DNA from: Isoetes taiwanensis
Lineage: Eukaryota; Streptophyta; Lycopodiopsida; Isoetales; Isoetaceae
DNA: 64,000 bases
NCBI GenBank assembly: GCA_021234155.1
Contig: JAJEKV010000066.1
Location: forward strand, 6,608,800 to 6,672,799
Direction of reading: 5' to 3'
The position numbers were made by a program, and so were the translations under genes. Shown one piece after another: positions 32,361 to 43,647 of the stretch. The notes under the pieces are model-generated. The model did no database searches and was not told the DNA's origin. It worked only from the letters and a program-made list of their open reading frames with translations. Numbering within the stretch: position 1 is the stretch's first letter; each line of letters opens with the position of its first letter.

Positions 32361-34754
32361 ATGGCAGACGGGGCAGAAACGGCTGAAGATTTTGCTGAGA
32401 TTTACGGATTATCAAACGAGGGCGTGCAACCAAGTGCAAAATACAACTGGTTAGTAAAAAATGTTTCACAGGAACAATGGGAATCTGTTTGGAAGGAACC
32501 TTTCCAATCTAAGTCTGCAATCAAGGAATCAGTTTGTCAAACCACATTTGAGGGCCAAATTGGATAGGTTACTGAATATTTTCTACCCAGAAGGCCCCTG
32601 TAACAATGAAGTAAGAAAACAACTTGCTTATGCTTTTGCATGGGAAAATTTCCCTGAAGGGTTGGATGATTCCGAAGGGCATAAGATCAATTGGGCTGCA
32701 TATAGTGCACAAGTTGTAATGTATCAGAAATGCAGGCCAAAAAAGAAGGTTGAAAAAGTAAAAGCTGAAGTGGATTTGAAGCCTGATATTTCTGCAAAAG
32801 AAATTAGTAAGCCTATCCTAGATCATAATGATTTGAAGCATAACCTGCAGTTAGTGACAGAAAGAATTGGTATGCTTGAAAATAAAAGGGCAGAGATGGG
32901 AAAGGAAATGCAAACTCTTGTTGTTAACTTGGCTGCTGATGAGAAGAGTAATGACAAGATCTATAAGACATTGTTTGATAAAAGAATTGCTATTGAAGAG
33001 CTTAAGTCCAGGATTGCAGAGAAGAAGGCTTTGGTTAGCACAATGGAAGTGGAGACAGAAATAAGGGAGTTGGAAAGGAAGTTGATGTTTGAGGAGTATG
33101 CGTATGAGTCTTTGGAGTCTATTTGCAAACCAGAAGATCCAGATCTTCTTGTGAAGAAAATTCCATTGGAGGCTAAATTGATTGAAAAAGAGACTGAGAT
33201 CACTACAGCCAAAGAACATTTGAGTAACCTTGAAAGTTTGAGGCAGATAACCAACACTCCTTTCTGTATCAACACTATCAAAAGAACACTTCCAGGTTTT
33301 TTGCAAAGTTCTTGTACTGCTTGTGGTTTAACATTTCATGATAAATACAAAATGTCATTAGTTTTGGAATGTCAACATGAGTACCATTTGATGTGTGCTG
33401 CATTGTTAAGAGAAGGGAAATGTTTGAAATGTGAATCACATATTCCTGAAGATCTTTATGCTGAACTTGGGATGACTACTCCAACAGGAATAGAGCAGGT
33501 TGCTTCTTTTGATCCTATAATAATTAACAAGAAAACTGATTTGGGGTCAAACACAGTTAGGGTTGATTTGGGATCTAATGTAGCTCGGGCAGATGAAGTT
33601 CATGTTGATCTTTACTTCAAATCCCCATTACATTCCAGATGAAGTGGATTTAGGGTGTAAAGATGTGAGTCCAAGGCAGCTGAGAAGTGCCAGCAAAGTT
33701 CTAAATTCTGTATCAGAATTGGAGGCAGACATTGGGAATGATGACAATGAAGTTGACTATGTGTTAGATACTTCAACAAGGAAGAAGCAAAAGCAGGAAA
33801 TCAGGACGAATGATGTTGTGACTAAAAAGAAGATTAAAGGGAAAGAAACAATAAAGACGAAAGTCACAGAAGGGACGTACGAAGAAACTGAAAGAGGTTA
33901 ACAAGAAAGTGGATCCAATCAGAAAGTATCCATTGAGGAAGGGAAAGAACTTTGAATCTGCAGAAGCAGGGGAGGACCAGGAGCTGCAAGGAAATAAGAT
34001 TCCTCATGCACATTCCACCACCACCACCACACTCCTCTACCACCACCACACACCACCGCCACCACCACACTCCACCACCACCACACCACACCACCGCACT
34101 CCACCATGTCCCACACCACAATCCACCACCACCACACTCCACCACAACCACACCACACCACACCCCACACACTCCACCACCACCACACCACACCCCACCA
34201 CCACACCCCATCACCACACCCACACCAACCACACCACACCCCACCACACCACACCCCACACCCACCACCACCACACCACACCCCACCACCACACCCCCAT
34301 CACCACACTCCACCATGTCCCACACCACACTCCACCACCACCACACTCCACCACCACCACCACACACACACCACCACCACCACCACCACCACACACCACC
34401 ACCACCACCACCACCACCACCACCACCACCACCACCACCACCACCACCACCAATGTGTGTGGTGTGTATTGTGCAACAGATGTTGTGTGGTGTGTGTGGT
34501 ATGTGGTGGTGTGTAGAGACTACCTTGTGTTGTGTGGTGTGTGATTGTGGTTTTCCATCAAGACGCGGGCTTACTATGTTAGAGGTCACATATACGTAGT
34601 GTTTTGTTTTGCGCACTATGGCGTACTTGTGAAGGAATGGTTGGCTGCAACATCAGCTAGGTTTGATAGATGCAAGCAACGATTGCAAGCAAACGAAGAT
34701 AGGAAAAATGATATCAAAAGAAAGATTGAGTTGATGGAGCATAAAGCATCGTAA
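32361..34754 (+). pseudogene. Coiled-coil protein with RING-H2-type finger, frameshifted
   Basis: From an ATG at 32361 (MADGAETAEDFAEIYGLSNE) the frame runs to about 32540, then shifts by one at a T run and continues (32540-33642) through VVKPHLRAKLDRLLNIF-type sequence. A long Lys/Glu-rich coiled coil follows (about 32830-33240), then CTACGLTF ... LECQHEYHLMCAAL ... GKCLKCE. The spacing C-x2-C-x14-C-x-H-x2-H-x2-C-x8-C-x2-C fits a RING-H2-like zinc finger, possibly a ubiquitin or SUMO ligase. Two further shifts lead into a basic tail (DPIRKYPLRKGKNFESAEAG), which runs into the (CAC)n tract. A helical piece, FDRCKQRLQANEDRKNDIKR, lies beyond it. The gene is intronless as seen. I do not recognise the family. 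Confidence 0.6.
34014..34452 (+). repeat. (CAC/ACC)n minisatellite-like tract, about 440 bp
   Basis: Interrupted CCA/CAC/ACA repeats become pure (CCA)n at 34385-34452. Frames through it give Thr/His/Pro strings on the plus strand and Gly/Val/Trp on the minus strand, all artefacts of the repeat. It sits inside the 3' part of the RING-type gene. Confidence 0.95.
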
Positions 34755-36190
34755 ATTAGAGCTGATTTGCAATGATGGCAATCAATCATGACAAAGAACC
34801 GAAAAGCAGCAGAGGGTGTTCTGTGTGTTTAACCAAAGGATGAAGAGCTAAATGGTACAAAGTTGCCCTCAATAAAACAATTAAATAAGGAATTACCGAA
34901 ACCTAAATTGAGCTAAAGGCATGTGAAGACTTCTTATCACGGAGCTGCTACCGAATGCAAAGATTTGAGATTTTTTCCGAAATGTAGTGGTCATGACACT
35001 CCTTTAGATCCCGTGACTTCCAATGCTTCCCGAGGCGTAAGAAGAGGGTGATGAAGGTTGTCCATTTTGTGGACGCTTGTCCGAAATGGGAGGGTAAAAA
35101 GTTGCCGCCAGATAGCGTAATGTAGTCACCAAGATCACATTCCATGTCTATCACACCATTTGAGGTAAATATTATCATCTCTAACCCTCGCCTAAAGACT
35201 ATTGATTTTGAATTTGTTTTGCGCATTACTCTAGAACCTCGCCGCAGCCCCCGCCAGGTGGCCACATTATGACCGAGACATGGCTTTTTTGGTGTTCGAA
35301 AGTGGTACCACAAGAACCAATAGACACAAGTAAGTCCAAAGAGGGGTGAAAGCAAGGTTTGGGAAGTCTCGATGCTTGTACTCGTGTCTCTTTCATCCCT
35401 CGGCTTAGTCTCTTCCATCCCGGTTGGCTTAGTCTTTTTGTTTGTCCTCAAGATTGTATCTAAAGTGCCCCCGATGAGATCGCCGCCATTTTAGGGGCAC
35501 TTTAGATATATATAAACAGAACATCGAAAAGAGAAAAAGCCCGGTGCGGACCCTCTTGAATGGTTGTCAACTCACCAAAGCTTGATATTGTTCGGCTGCA
35601 AACAATATAGATTCGCCGCAAAACAAGTGCCTTAACTAATGTTTACCGATGTTGTCACAGTGCTCCATCGACTTAGTGTTTGCGTAATTGCGTAAATTTG
35701 AGACCAAGGATATCCAACAGCTTATCCACGCCGACGCTTATGAGATCTTAAGATACCTCCCTATTGTACCTAGAATTCACCCCATTTGATACTCCTAAGT
35801 CAATCCCACCGCCGACGGCATGGAGACTCCAAAACGAAATTTGATAGTCAATCGAATGCAAATGACAAGTAAGCACCGATGCCACATACATGATTTATTT
35901 TTTGTATTTTTCTCGTGGTCTTCCTCATTTCAATTATGTTGCGTAGATAAATGCTAATGCGAATCGAAGCCATGACGAAGAGATTCCTAGTGCATCCGAT
36001 TTAGGGGAAAATTAATTCCCTTTGAGATTCATTCTCAGACGGGTCCTTCACCGTAAAAAGTTTTGGTGTCAATATGAGCCAAATGCGGATGCAGTGATGA
36101 AGTTGACAAAGAAACCCCGATCCCGACAAGATGCGATCGCTTAACGAGTCCAATACAACCTCAACCAACAAAACCAAGAGGTTAACTGAA
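34755..36190. other. Decayed sequence with a 14-bp perfect inverted repeat
   Basis: A minus frame of 167 codons (34948-35451) shows no known motif. A perfect inverted repeat ATCTAAAGTGCCCC (35458-35471) and its complement (35494-35507) have a 22-nt loop. This region may be the leader of the composite element that follows. Confidence 0.35.
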
Positions 36191-36194
36191 ATTC

Positions 36195-36790
36195 TCCTTG
36201 TTCGATTTTAATGGGGTTTTAGGCAAGTTTTATGACTTGAAAGAGAGGATCCCCGTGATCGCCGAGCCGTAAGTGACCATCCGTAAATTGAACCATCAAA
36301 AGTTCGCAGCTTCCGTGCCCGGATTTCGTGAGTTCTTAGAATGGTGTTTTTCAAAATTTGAGATTGCATTGTGGTCCAAAGATGGCTAAGAGTAATGTTG
36401 ACTTGTTGACGAAGAAAGTTGTCGCAGAATATAAGGGCGCATTTCTTTTATTTGGAATCGATGACTACACCAACACAAAATTAAAAAGTGGTTAATAAGC
36501 CAATTTTCCTTAAGGATCTGTCCAAAGTGTACCGTAAATTTTGGAGATACCGTGATGACAAACACATTGTTGATAGATGACAAAGAGATATAAGGGTTCT
36601 CGCCAACCAACCATATGTCCAACACAATGATTCCAATTTCCTTTGGAGCAACTCAAACCATGGTCGAGGGGACTTCGCCGCGTAAAGTGTGCCGCCTTAT
36701 GTGAAGGAACATCAAATGTGGAACATGTGGGATTCTGAAGAGTCGCGCAACTGCATGAAAATGCTCGACAAGTATTTTCATAAATGAATC
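36195..36790 (+). pseudogene. FCP1/TIM50-type HAD domain, second copy
   Basis: Plus-strand frames give, in order, LFDFNGVLGKFYDLKERIPV (motif I), VPGFREFLEWCFSKFEIALW (the 'RPG..EFL...F.IaiWS' block, 36310-36375), KSNVDLLTKKVV, KPIFLKDLSKVYRKF (about 36500-36540) and TNTLLIDD (motif IV, about 36560). This is the complete order of an FCP1-homology phosphatase domain. As in the copy at 2.2 kb, motif I is DxN rather than DxD, which should abolish normal phosphotransfer. Stops and at least three frameshifts break the frame. An Ulp1 protease follows about 100 bp downstream on the same strand. Confidence 0.65.
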
Positions 36791-36899
36791 TTGTAAAACT
36801 CTTTGAAAGTCAATATAAGTAAAAGAATTTCTATGATATGTGTTGTACTTTTTCAATTTAAAATATTTGAATGGATTGTGAGCAAATGTTCTCGTGTGT

Positions 36900-37655
36900 G
36901 TTTAGAACTAGAGATGATAGAGCTTCGGCAAGCCCCCGACTATCTAAAAGCCAAATACACATCCGAAGTGGTGCCGAGTGGAACTGAACCGCCGCGGATT
37001 AGCTCCACCGACATCAAAATTTTGGAAGTCGATACACGCTGGTTCAATGATCAATTGATCCTCCTCTTCTCAAGGTGATACTTTCATCTGATTTGTGATC
37101 ATCAGGATTGTGCCAGATGATATGCATATGTTTGCAGATACATGGAATACTACTTGATTCTCTAAGGAATGAGCCATCTCTTTCATTTCTTTGACCCTCT
37201 TTTTCACTCGACATTGTCCAAGGACACAAATAGTTACAAAACAATAAGGAAACATGTGAACTGATAAGTGCCGCATTATGTTTTTGCCCCGCCAGATGGA
37301 CATCATCGACCTCGCTTTTCTCGATTGTAAGCCACGCTGTCTCGCACGGAGATATAAACCGTGGATATATCACTTTGATAGCTCGGGCTTGCATGGCGTA
37401 TGCATATATTGAGAGGTTAGTGCTTGCTCATTGCATTTTGTCGTTGTGGCACAATGTCCAACAAACTTTGAGTGCGTGTTCCCGAATTGCTTGGACACAA
37501 TAATTTCAGCTTTACAACCTCGATGTTGTGAAAATTTCCGTACGCCTCTTCAAACCGATGGTCATTCATGTGGCCCCCGCCATATGTTTGTTTATGCACA
37601 AATTTGTGAGGGGGTACTTAAAAGGAGTGAATATATTGTTGCCCCGATCTAGTAA
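36900..37655 (+). pseudogene. Ulp1-type (C48) cysteine protease domain
   Basis: Ulp1/SENP proteases cleave SUMO-type conjugates; plant transposons often carry such domains. Three signatures lie in order on the plus strand: SSTDIKIL...TRWFNDQLI (36990-37060; family 'l...D...L....WLNDxlI'), WIYHFDSSGLHG (about 37360-37395; the catalytic-Asp strand), and LQTDGHSCGPRHMFVYAQI (about 37550-37605; the oxyanion Gln/Asp and the catalytic Cys in CG). The segment with the catalytic His is not clear, and a stretch at 37080-37320 breaks the frame. The context, HAD domain upstream and convergent transposase-like gene downstream, points to a mobile element and not a host SUMO protease. Confidence 0.7.
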
Positions 37656-38830
37656 GTCAACTTAAATGTAGCAGACAAACCAAACTCGCTATTGACAAAG
37701 TGTGGTTAATTGCGTGTTGTGGACATTTCGCACTGTGATCTAGTTGATGTTAGAGTGTTCATGCTTGAAGTTTTAAGATTAGAAGCAACAAAAGTCGAAA
37801 CCGAGAGGAACATATGTATTGGGAAGTATGTATGTGCATGAGTCACCCTCGTACTTAAATCATCAGATATCTTTCTTATGTACATAATTGTTATTGTAAC
37901 CTCGATTCATTTCAATGAAAATTCATATTCAATTCATCTCACAAACAAAGGAATCAAGTGTTTCGTAAGAATTCAAATCTTCAAAAGAAATCAAGACAAA
38001 CTCATTTTCACAAATTGAAGCACAAAACTTCACATGAGTTCTCAAAACTACGTATCGGTTTTACATTTCATCATCATCGAAAAGAACTTCGGTAAATTCT
38101 CAGAAAAATTTTCTCCTCATCTAAAGGATCCAAAATTCTATATACAAATTCTGCTTTGACGCAAGCACGATCCGGTAGGTTGTGAATACTATGCCTATAT
38201 GCGCTTTTATTGCAAAGATCATAGCTGATGGTTGATCTTGCTCTTCTTGTAATACATACCTTCTATGACACTATCACCGGGCGAGGTACCATGTTCCATT
38301 GAGTTGGAAGTCTTTCTCCACTATCCATTTTGGTTTTGTGCACATCGTAATCCAAAATTAACCCTCATCATTCCCTTTCTGAGCAACAACAACAAAATTA
38401 TCACCAACTCTAAGTGCCTCTCGCTAACATCGTGGATTGAGGAGAACAAGGACCCGTTGATTTACGGCCCTCAATGTCAAAGATGCACATTGGAGGATGG
38501 TACAATAACTTGAAGTTTCCAATCATCAACGTAGTGCTTGTTCACACAACCGCCCCACATGCCATCCAAGCAAGAGTCGCAGAAGCATGAAAGTTCCCTC
38601 GTGTGCAACCGCAATGGAGATTCGTGATTGAATGCATGTACATTAATGGATCTCGCCTAGTGTCCAAAAATCCTTTCTCGCACCCTATGCTTTCTTTCTA
38701 TCTAAGTATCCTCCACCTTGACTTCCCAAAAGAACCTTTTATATTCTTCCTCTTATCGGTTTCTTGATGTGTTCATCCACTCCTGATGTTCCACAAGTAA
38801 ACATCTCTTCGCAACTTCTACCACTTCATG
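37656..38830. other. Spacer between convergent coding remnants
   Basis: AT-rich, with short frames and no motif I recognise. If 34.8-41.5 kb is one element, this is the region between the 3' ends of its two coding strands. Confidence 0.4.
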
Positions 38831-38834
38831 AGCA

Positions 38835-41457
38835 TTACCCAATTTTATGTCGCCAGATTTTAATTGCGCTTGTCTTAACCATCTCTTCAACTCGCCAGCC
38901 TTTGCCATCGTGTTCACCTTTTCCCGTGGTTAGAACCAAAAAATTCCACATCATATAGACATCGCGCCACAAAGTAAAATGGTCTAGAAGCCTTGAATTG
39001 AGATGTCGCACCATCCGAAAACACATAATGTCTCTTTGGAACCCTTCCTTTCTCGCCTCCAGATATTTGTGGTGCTTCATGAAGCGTGTTGCACCTAACA
39101 AAGTATCGTGGTTCCCTATCATCCGATACATAGTAATGTGTTTCCTTTGATAATCTCATCCGCCAATCGAAGTCATACCGATATGTTATTTGAACCAAAA
39201 TGGTAATCTGTTATTGACCCAAATTAAGATCGACCGCACCTCCTCTTGTTCCTTGAATGTATAGTTCTCTGCAAAATCCACTACCGAGACATGCATCCGC
39301 CGGGAGATTCTCCGTAAGCTCCTTAAACTGCTTTTGCCCGCCATTGGTACCAAATTATGCAAATGAAAGATTTTAGACGCTTTTCGGAACTTATCCGTAA
39401 GCTCTTTGGTTCTCGGCCTCATTGTACCGATGAGTCATTCTCCTACTGTAACTCGAGACGCTGTCTTTTCATAGTCAATGTACTCCCATTTCACTTTCCC
39501 TAATGCCACTTCCTTCCATGGGACAGTCCTGAAACTTCTTGATTCCACATACGTACCACAATTTCCAAGGATGCACGCCTTCTTGTGAAACTCATCTAAT
39601 TCACTCTTTGGACACAATATAGATCTCCACAAGCTTCCTCAGACTTGCAATTTTATGCTGGTGTGCCCTCATTGACCAAGTTCATGTGATCTACAAACAT
39701 CGCAGTGCAAGTGCAATTCTTCTGATGTTTGGTTCTCATCCCATTGAGTCCATCCACTAGCATTTGCATCCTCACGCGTCAAATGCAACAAAGAACTATT
39801 GAAGTCCTTCAATTTCACAACACACCGGGTTTTAGCTTCTCAAAACCATGGACATAACGCAAACCCACACCACACCACACCACACCATCACGACACCACA
39901 CATCACATCACATCACTTTTATCCTATTTCGCCCCGACATAAAAAAATCTGCTTAGCCTTCCTCATAAACACTTCAAATTGCATACACCCGATAATAATT
40001 ACATTCCTCTTCTAATCATTAGAAAAGGATCCGGGTCCTAAATCCTGTTCCTACGCCCGATTTTTGGCGCTTTCATTCCCACCAAATTGGCCAAATCGAA
40101 GAAGTTCATTCCGCAACATGGTAGGATCCATGTTCGTAGATCACTACGGCTATTGTAGGGTGACCGAGGAGGGCATTCGCACATGTTAAACAGGGCTCGT
40201 GGATAAATCCTCAAGGTGGATATGCCTAAATCCACCTTCTTTGCTGATTTCGAATCCAACCTAAAGGCATACAACAGATCGATGTCGGGCCTTCAATGGC
40301 TATGCTTGGAGTCGATTGACAGAAGAGAGCTCTTAGACGAGTTCATGAGCTTATGTTACATGTCAGCCGCAAGGGCAAATTGGTATATTTGTTCTCTCGG
40401 CCACTTGTCCGCCTGACTCTCGAACAATGCCGATTTTACCGCGCAATTGCATTTTACCACCGTGGGATGCAGGAAGCACCGCAAACCTCATCCCGTTAAA
40501 TTGGATGACCGCAGAAGCTTAGATGCTTTAGTGCGTAAAAACAATAATTTTGATGCACCAGCCGAGCCACCATACCAAAGATTTCGCTGCTTAGGAAATC
40601 ATGCATGTAAATTTAGTTCTTCTCAAGTACGAGCTTTCAATGGAAAGCCAAATTTTGTAAGATCCTTTTTAATATATCATACTTTCCAACAGAGTCAGGT
40701 TTGAATCATTGTCTTTATTCAACAAAAATTTGTATCTCGTGATCGCTAGTTATAGCTCAAATATTTTTAGACCTGCATACACACCCAAGAAAAGGAGTAC
40801 TCAATTCTCCATGTTCTAATAATATTCCAAACATTAAATATTGCATTTCGCACTAGAGTCAACTACACACAATTCACATGTCGCATACAAGACACCACAA
40901 TCACTGATAACACAATAACCACCACATGCACCACCATACTAAGCACTATAACTAAGAAAACATGAATAATGTAAATAAACTAACCTCGTGATTCCTCCGT
41001 ATAGTGGGCAGCAGATGTTCTTCTTTACATTTCTCTCCAATCTTCTAGTTCTAACATCCTTTGTGTTAGAGACACTCGTGTTCTCAATCCAAAATTTTTG
41101 AATCTTTTCTATATGTTCATCCGAAATTGCATCAATCTTTTAGCCCTCTTGTAAGAAACCCATTTCCCACCATTGTAATCGATCTCTTCCCTCTTTTTCT
41201 TTGCCTTTGCGGTGTTTCTTGGGTGAACACCTAATACCTTTCCAAGATCTCACCGGCTGATTTTGTCACTTGTTTCAGACCAGCGGCGCGCAGTACGTAT
41301 ATTGCAAGGCAAGCCTATTCTTGGTCAAGCTAGGCGCCATTTGCCGGTAGAGAGTTTGATACCGCATGGAGTCCCAGAGGTTCTTTATAACGATGCTCTT
41401 GGCTTCCAAATCCTTTAATTCTTCACCTATGAATTTTTCCAATGTTTTATCCCTCAA
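38835..41457 (-). pseudogene. DDE-like transposon protein with SDGA-QFK and HGKG motifs
   Basis: Minus-strand fragments read in order: an N-terminal part (41457-41275, LVKNLWDSM-type helix and TKNRLALQYTYCAPLV), a lysine-rich segment near 41100-41200, then MHVSVVDFAENYTFKEQEEV (about 39290), YYVSDDREPRYFVRC, RHYVFSDGATSQFKASRPFY, VEFFGSNHGK and GEHDGKGW. The pattern 'D.AEN ... iSDD ... fSDGa.sQFK ... HGKGe.DG.G' recurs, from memory, in uncharacterised transposon-borne proteins of plants and animals. The acidic residues suggest an RNase-H-like nuclease. A single extra A splits HGK from GEHDG; other shifts and stops make it inactive. A segment around 39.9-40.7 kb looks foreign to it. Confidence 0.55.
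39862..39920. repeat. (CACAC)n short microsatellite
   Basis: Interrupted CACAC/CATCA units inside the minus-strand transposon-like remnant. Confidence 0.8.
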
Positions 41458-42227
41458 AAATCAAGTAAAATTTCTTTCTTCGCTATATCCTCCATTCTTT
41501 TGGTCCGTTTATGGAAAGACGTTAGCAAACTAAGGACAATACGGCTGCCATCGCTTTTGCACTTCTTGATGAACCTGGATCCTTCGCCAATTCTCAAGCT
41601 CCAATTTTTCTTCTTCTTCTTTTCCTCCGCGCTTTTTCTTCAACATTTCTTGTTCCTTGGTTCTTCTTTTCGCTTTCCCCCGTCTCAAAATGCCTAGGTT
41701 TGTGTACAGATTACTCATTAACATCCATATCCACAATGGATTGAGCTTGCAACAGGAGGGAGCCAAAGAACAGATTTTTGCAAAGAAATGGTGAAGGGGC
41801 CAAAGAATAGGAATTTGAATTTGAATTTTAGTTTTGAAATTAGAATTTCCCCACAAATGAAATGACTCTATTCTTAAATACCTAAGAAATGAAGCTAAGC
41901 CATAATTATATTTCATACCACAAAAGTGGTGGATGCAACGCCACATTTTGGGGACAGGGGGACAAATAATTGGAACACCACAAATAAGTTTCTACCCATT
42001 GGTTTTAAAAACTCAACGAAAGAAGCCTACGCGAACGAAGTTTTTTTTTAAAGTGAATCTTTGTCATTATTATTTTTTCTGTCAAGAATATTTCCAAACC
42101 GCATATTGGGTTCTCTTGAAATTCAATTTGTGCAGGTAGAAAGCTATTTCTTGGCATCTCTTTTTCTTTGAGCAGCTTGAGCGCTTATCCAGGCGACCTT
42201 CCAACTCTGTCACTAGGTGATTCGGAG
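41458..42227. other. No recognisable gene
   Basis: Includes a pyrimidine stretch at about 41607-41680, and a G-rich 'ttttggggacagggggac' near 41945. It may hold the promoter and 5' UTR of the gene starting at 42228; I see no clear TATA element. Confidence 0.3.
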
Positions 42228-42639
42228 ATGTCTTCTAAAATGAGAAGTGGTCGAGGCGAACGGGGCCGAGGGAGCAGTGGCCGAGGAAACTCAAAACCCA
42301 GCTCTTCTCAAGTTTTAGAGGACGTTGATAAGACCCCTATTCAAGGTATTTAATCTGCCTTTTTGCCACAAAATACAAACTGTATAGAGAGTATTATGCT
42401 TTTCATGAATTTGAGTTCTTTCCTTGCAACATACAAGGTATATTACCTTCAGTTAATGCTCTGATTCCCTGTTTTTAGAATATAATTTTGCTCTACTTTT
42501 CAGAATATAATTGTTAGTAGTAAACAGAAGGGTACATGTCCAGCGTGAACTGGAGGTTTGACAATTAGAGATAGCAGTCTTCAATAAGGATACATAGTGT
42601 AAAATATGGATGCATAAAGGGTCTATAATAGGAGCTAAA

Positions 42640-42800
42640 AACATGCCACGCATGAATTATACTAATATGAGCTAAAAACACGCCAAGCATAAATTATACT
42701 AATTTAGCTTTAAATTCATGCCAAGCGTGGTCTATAATAGGAGCTAGAAACACGTCAAATGTGAATTATACTAATTTAACTTTAAATTCACGTCAAGCGT
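42640..42800. repeat. Tandem repeats with ACGCCAAGCGT-like palindromes
   Basis: Units read 'gagctaRaaacacgccaagc..aattatactaatttagctttaaattcatgccaagcgtg'. Three to four degenerate copies lie in the intron-like gap of the preceding gene. The core resembles the palindrome in the window's first 60 bases. Confidence 0.6.
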
Positions 42801-43228
42801 GATCTCATGTTCAGTCTAAAAGTATTCTAAATCATGTTCATCTTCTTCTCGCAGCACAAAGAGGAAGAAAACCCCTAATAATTCGGGGTCTATTCCTGGT
42901 AAGAAGCTAAGGATAAACGACCCAGATGTAATACCATATGATCTCACTTTATATGATGAAGGGCTTATTCTTATAGCAACCCTGACCCTCCATGCCCTGA
43001 AGAGGAAGTGGATGAGGGTGCCAAGTGGTTCGTTGAACTCAACAAGACAAATGACAAGCTCGACTTAACACTCTTCTCGAGGAAAAAGGAAGTAGACAAG
43101 ATGACCAAACAAGAGATCCTAATCTCTTTTGAGGAAGAGGACGACACCTCTGCAAATTGCTCTTGGAGATGACACATAAGCAGAAAATAGATCTGATCAG
43201 ACTTACTCATTGTAGAGCTACTGCATAC

Positions 43229-43647
43229 TGTAACGTTCCTAACCGACATGCCCTTAACCAACTGGGCAAAACCTTCTAGACGTTTATGAGTAGTCGCTTC
43301 TACCCATTTATGCCGGTGTCTCGGGAACGTGAACACCAAGATCAACTTGAGCGGTCTCCCATGGGTCCGTTACAATCTCTCCCACTAGAACTATGCTCGT
43401 CCTCAAGCATCACAAACCAAGTCATGACCTACCGTCCAACAGTATTTCGGGTCATACTTGCCCCAATGGAGACTCGAACTCGAGCCCTGCTCTGATACCA
43501 AGTGTGACGTTCCTAACCGACATGCCCTTAACCAACTGGACAAAACCGTCTAGACGTTTATGAGTAGTCGATTCTACCCATTTATGCCGGTGTCTCGGGA
43601 ACGTGACACCAAGATCAACTCGAGCAGTCTCCCATGGGTCCGTTACA
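43229..43647 (-). mobile_element. Complete TRIM retrotransposon with 5-bp target-site duplication
   Basis: A 419-bp element, minus orientation. LTRs of 146 bp (43229-43374) and 145 bp (43503-43647) start TGTAACGGACCC and end ...GTCACA or ...GTTACA when read on the minus strand. Just inside the 5' LTR lies a tRNA-Met primer-binding site, TTGGTATCAGAGC (minus 43501-43489); just before the 3' LTR lies a purine-rich AGTGGGAGAGAT. The target duplication CATAC is exact (43224-43228 and 43648-43652). There is no coding capacity, which is typical of TRIMs. It inserted into the unrecognised gene at 42.2-43.8 kb. Confidence 0.95.

Noticed and set aside
33864-34616. 250-codon minus frame and overlapping plus frames rich in Gly/Trp/Val or His/Thr/Pro
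   Set aside because: Produced by the (CAC)n repeat in every frame; not a gene.
34948-35451. 167-codon minus-strand frame
   Set aside because: No domain or family resemblance; composition resembles the surrounding decayed sequence.
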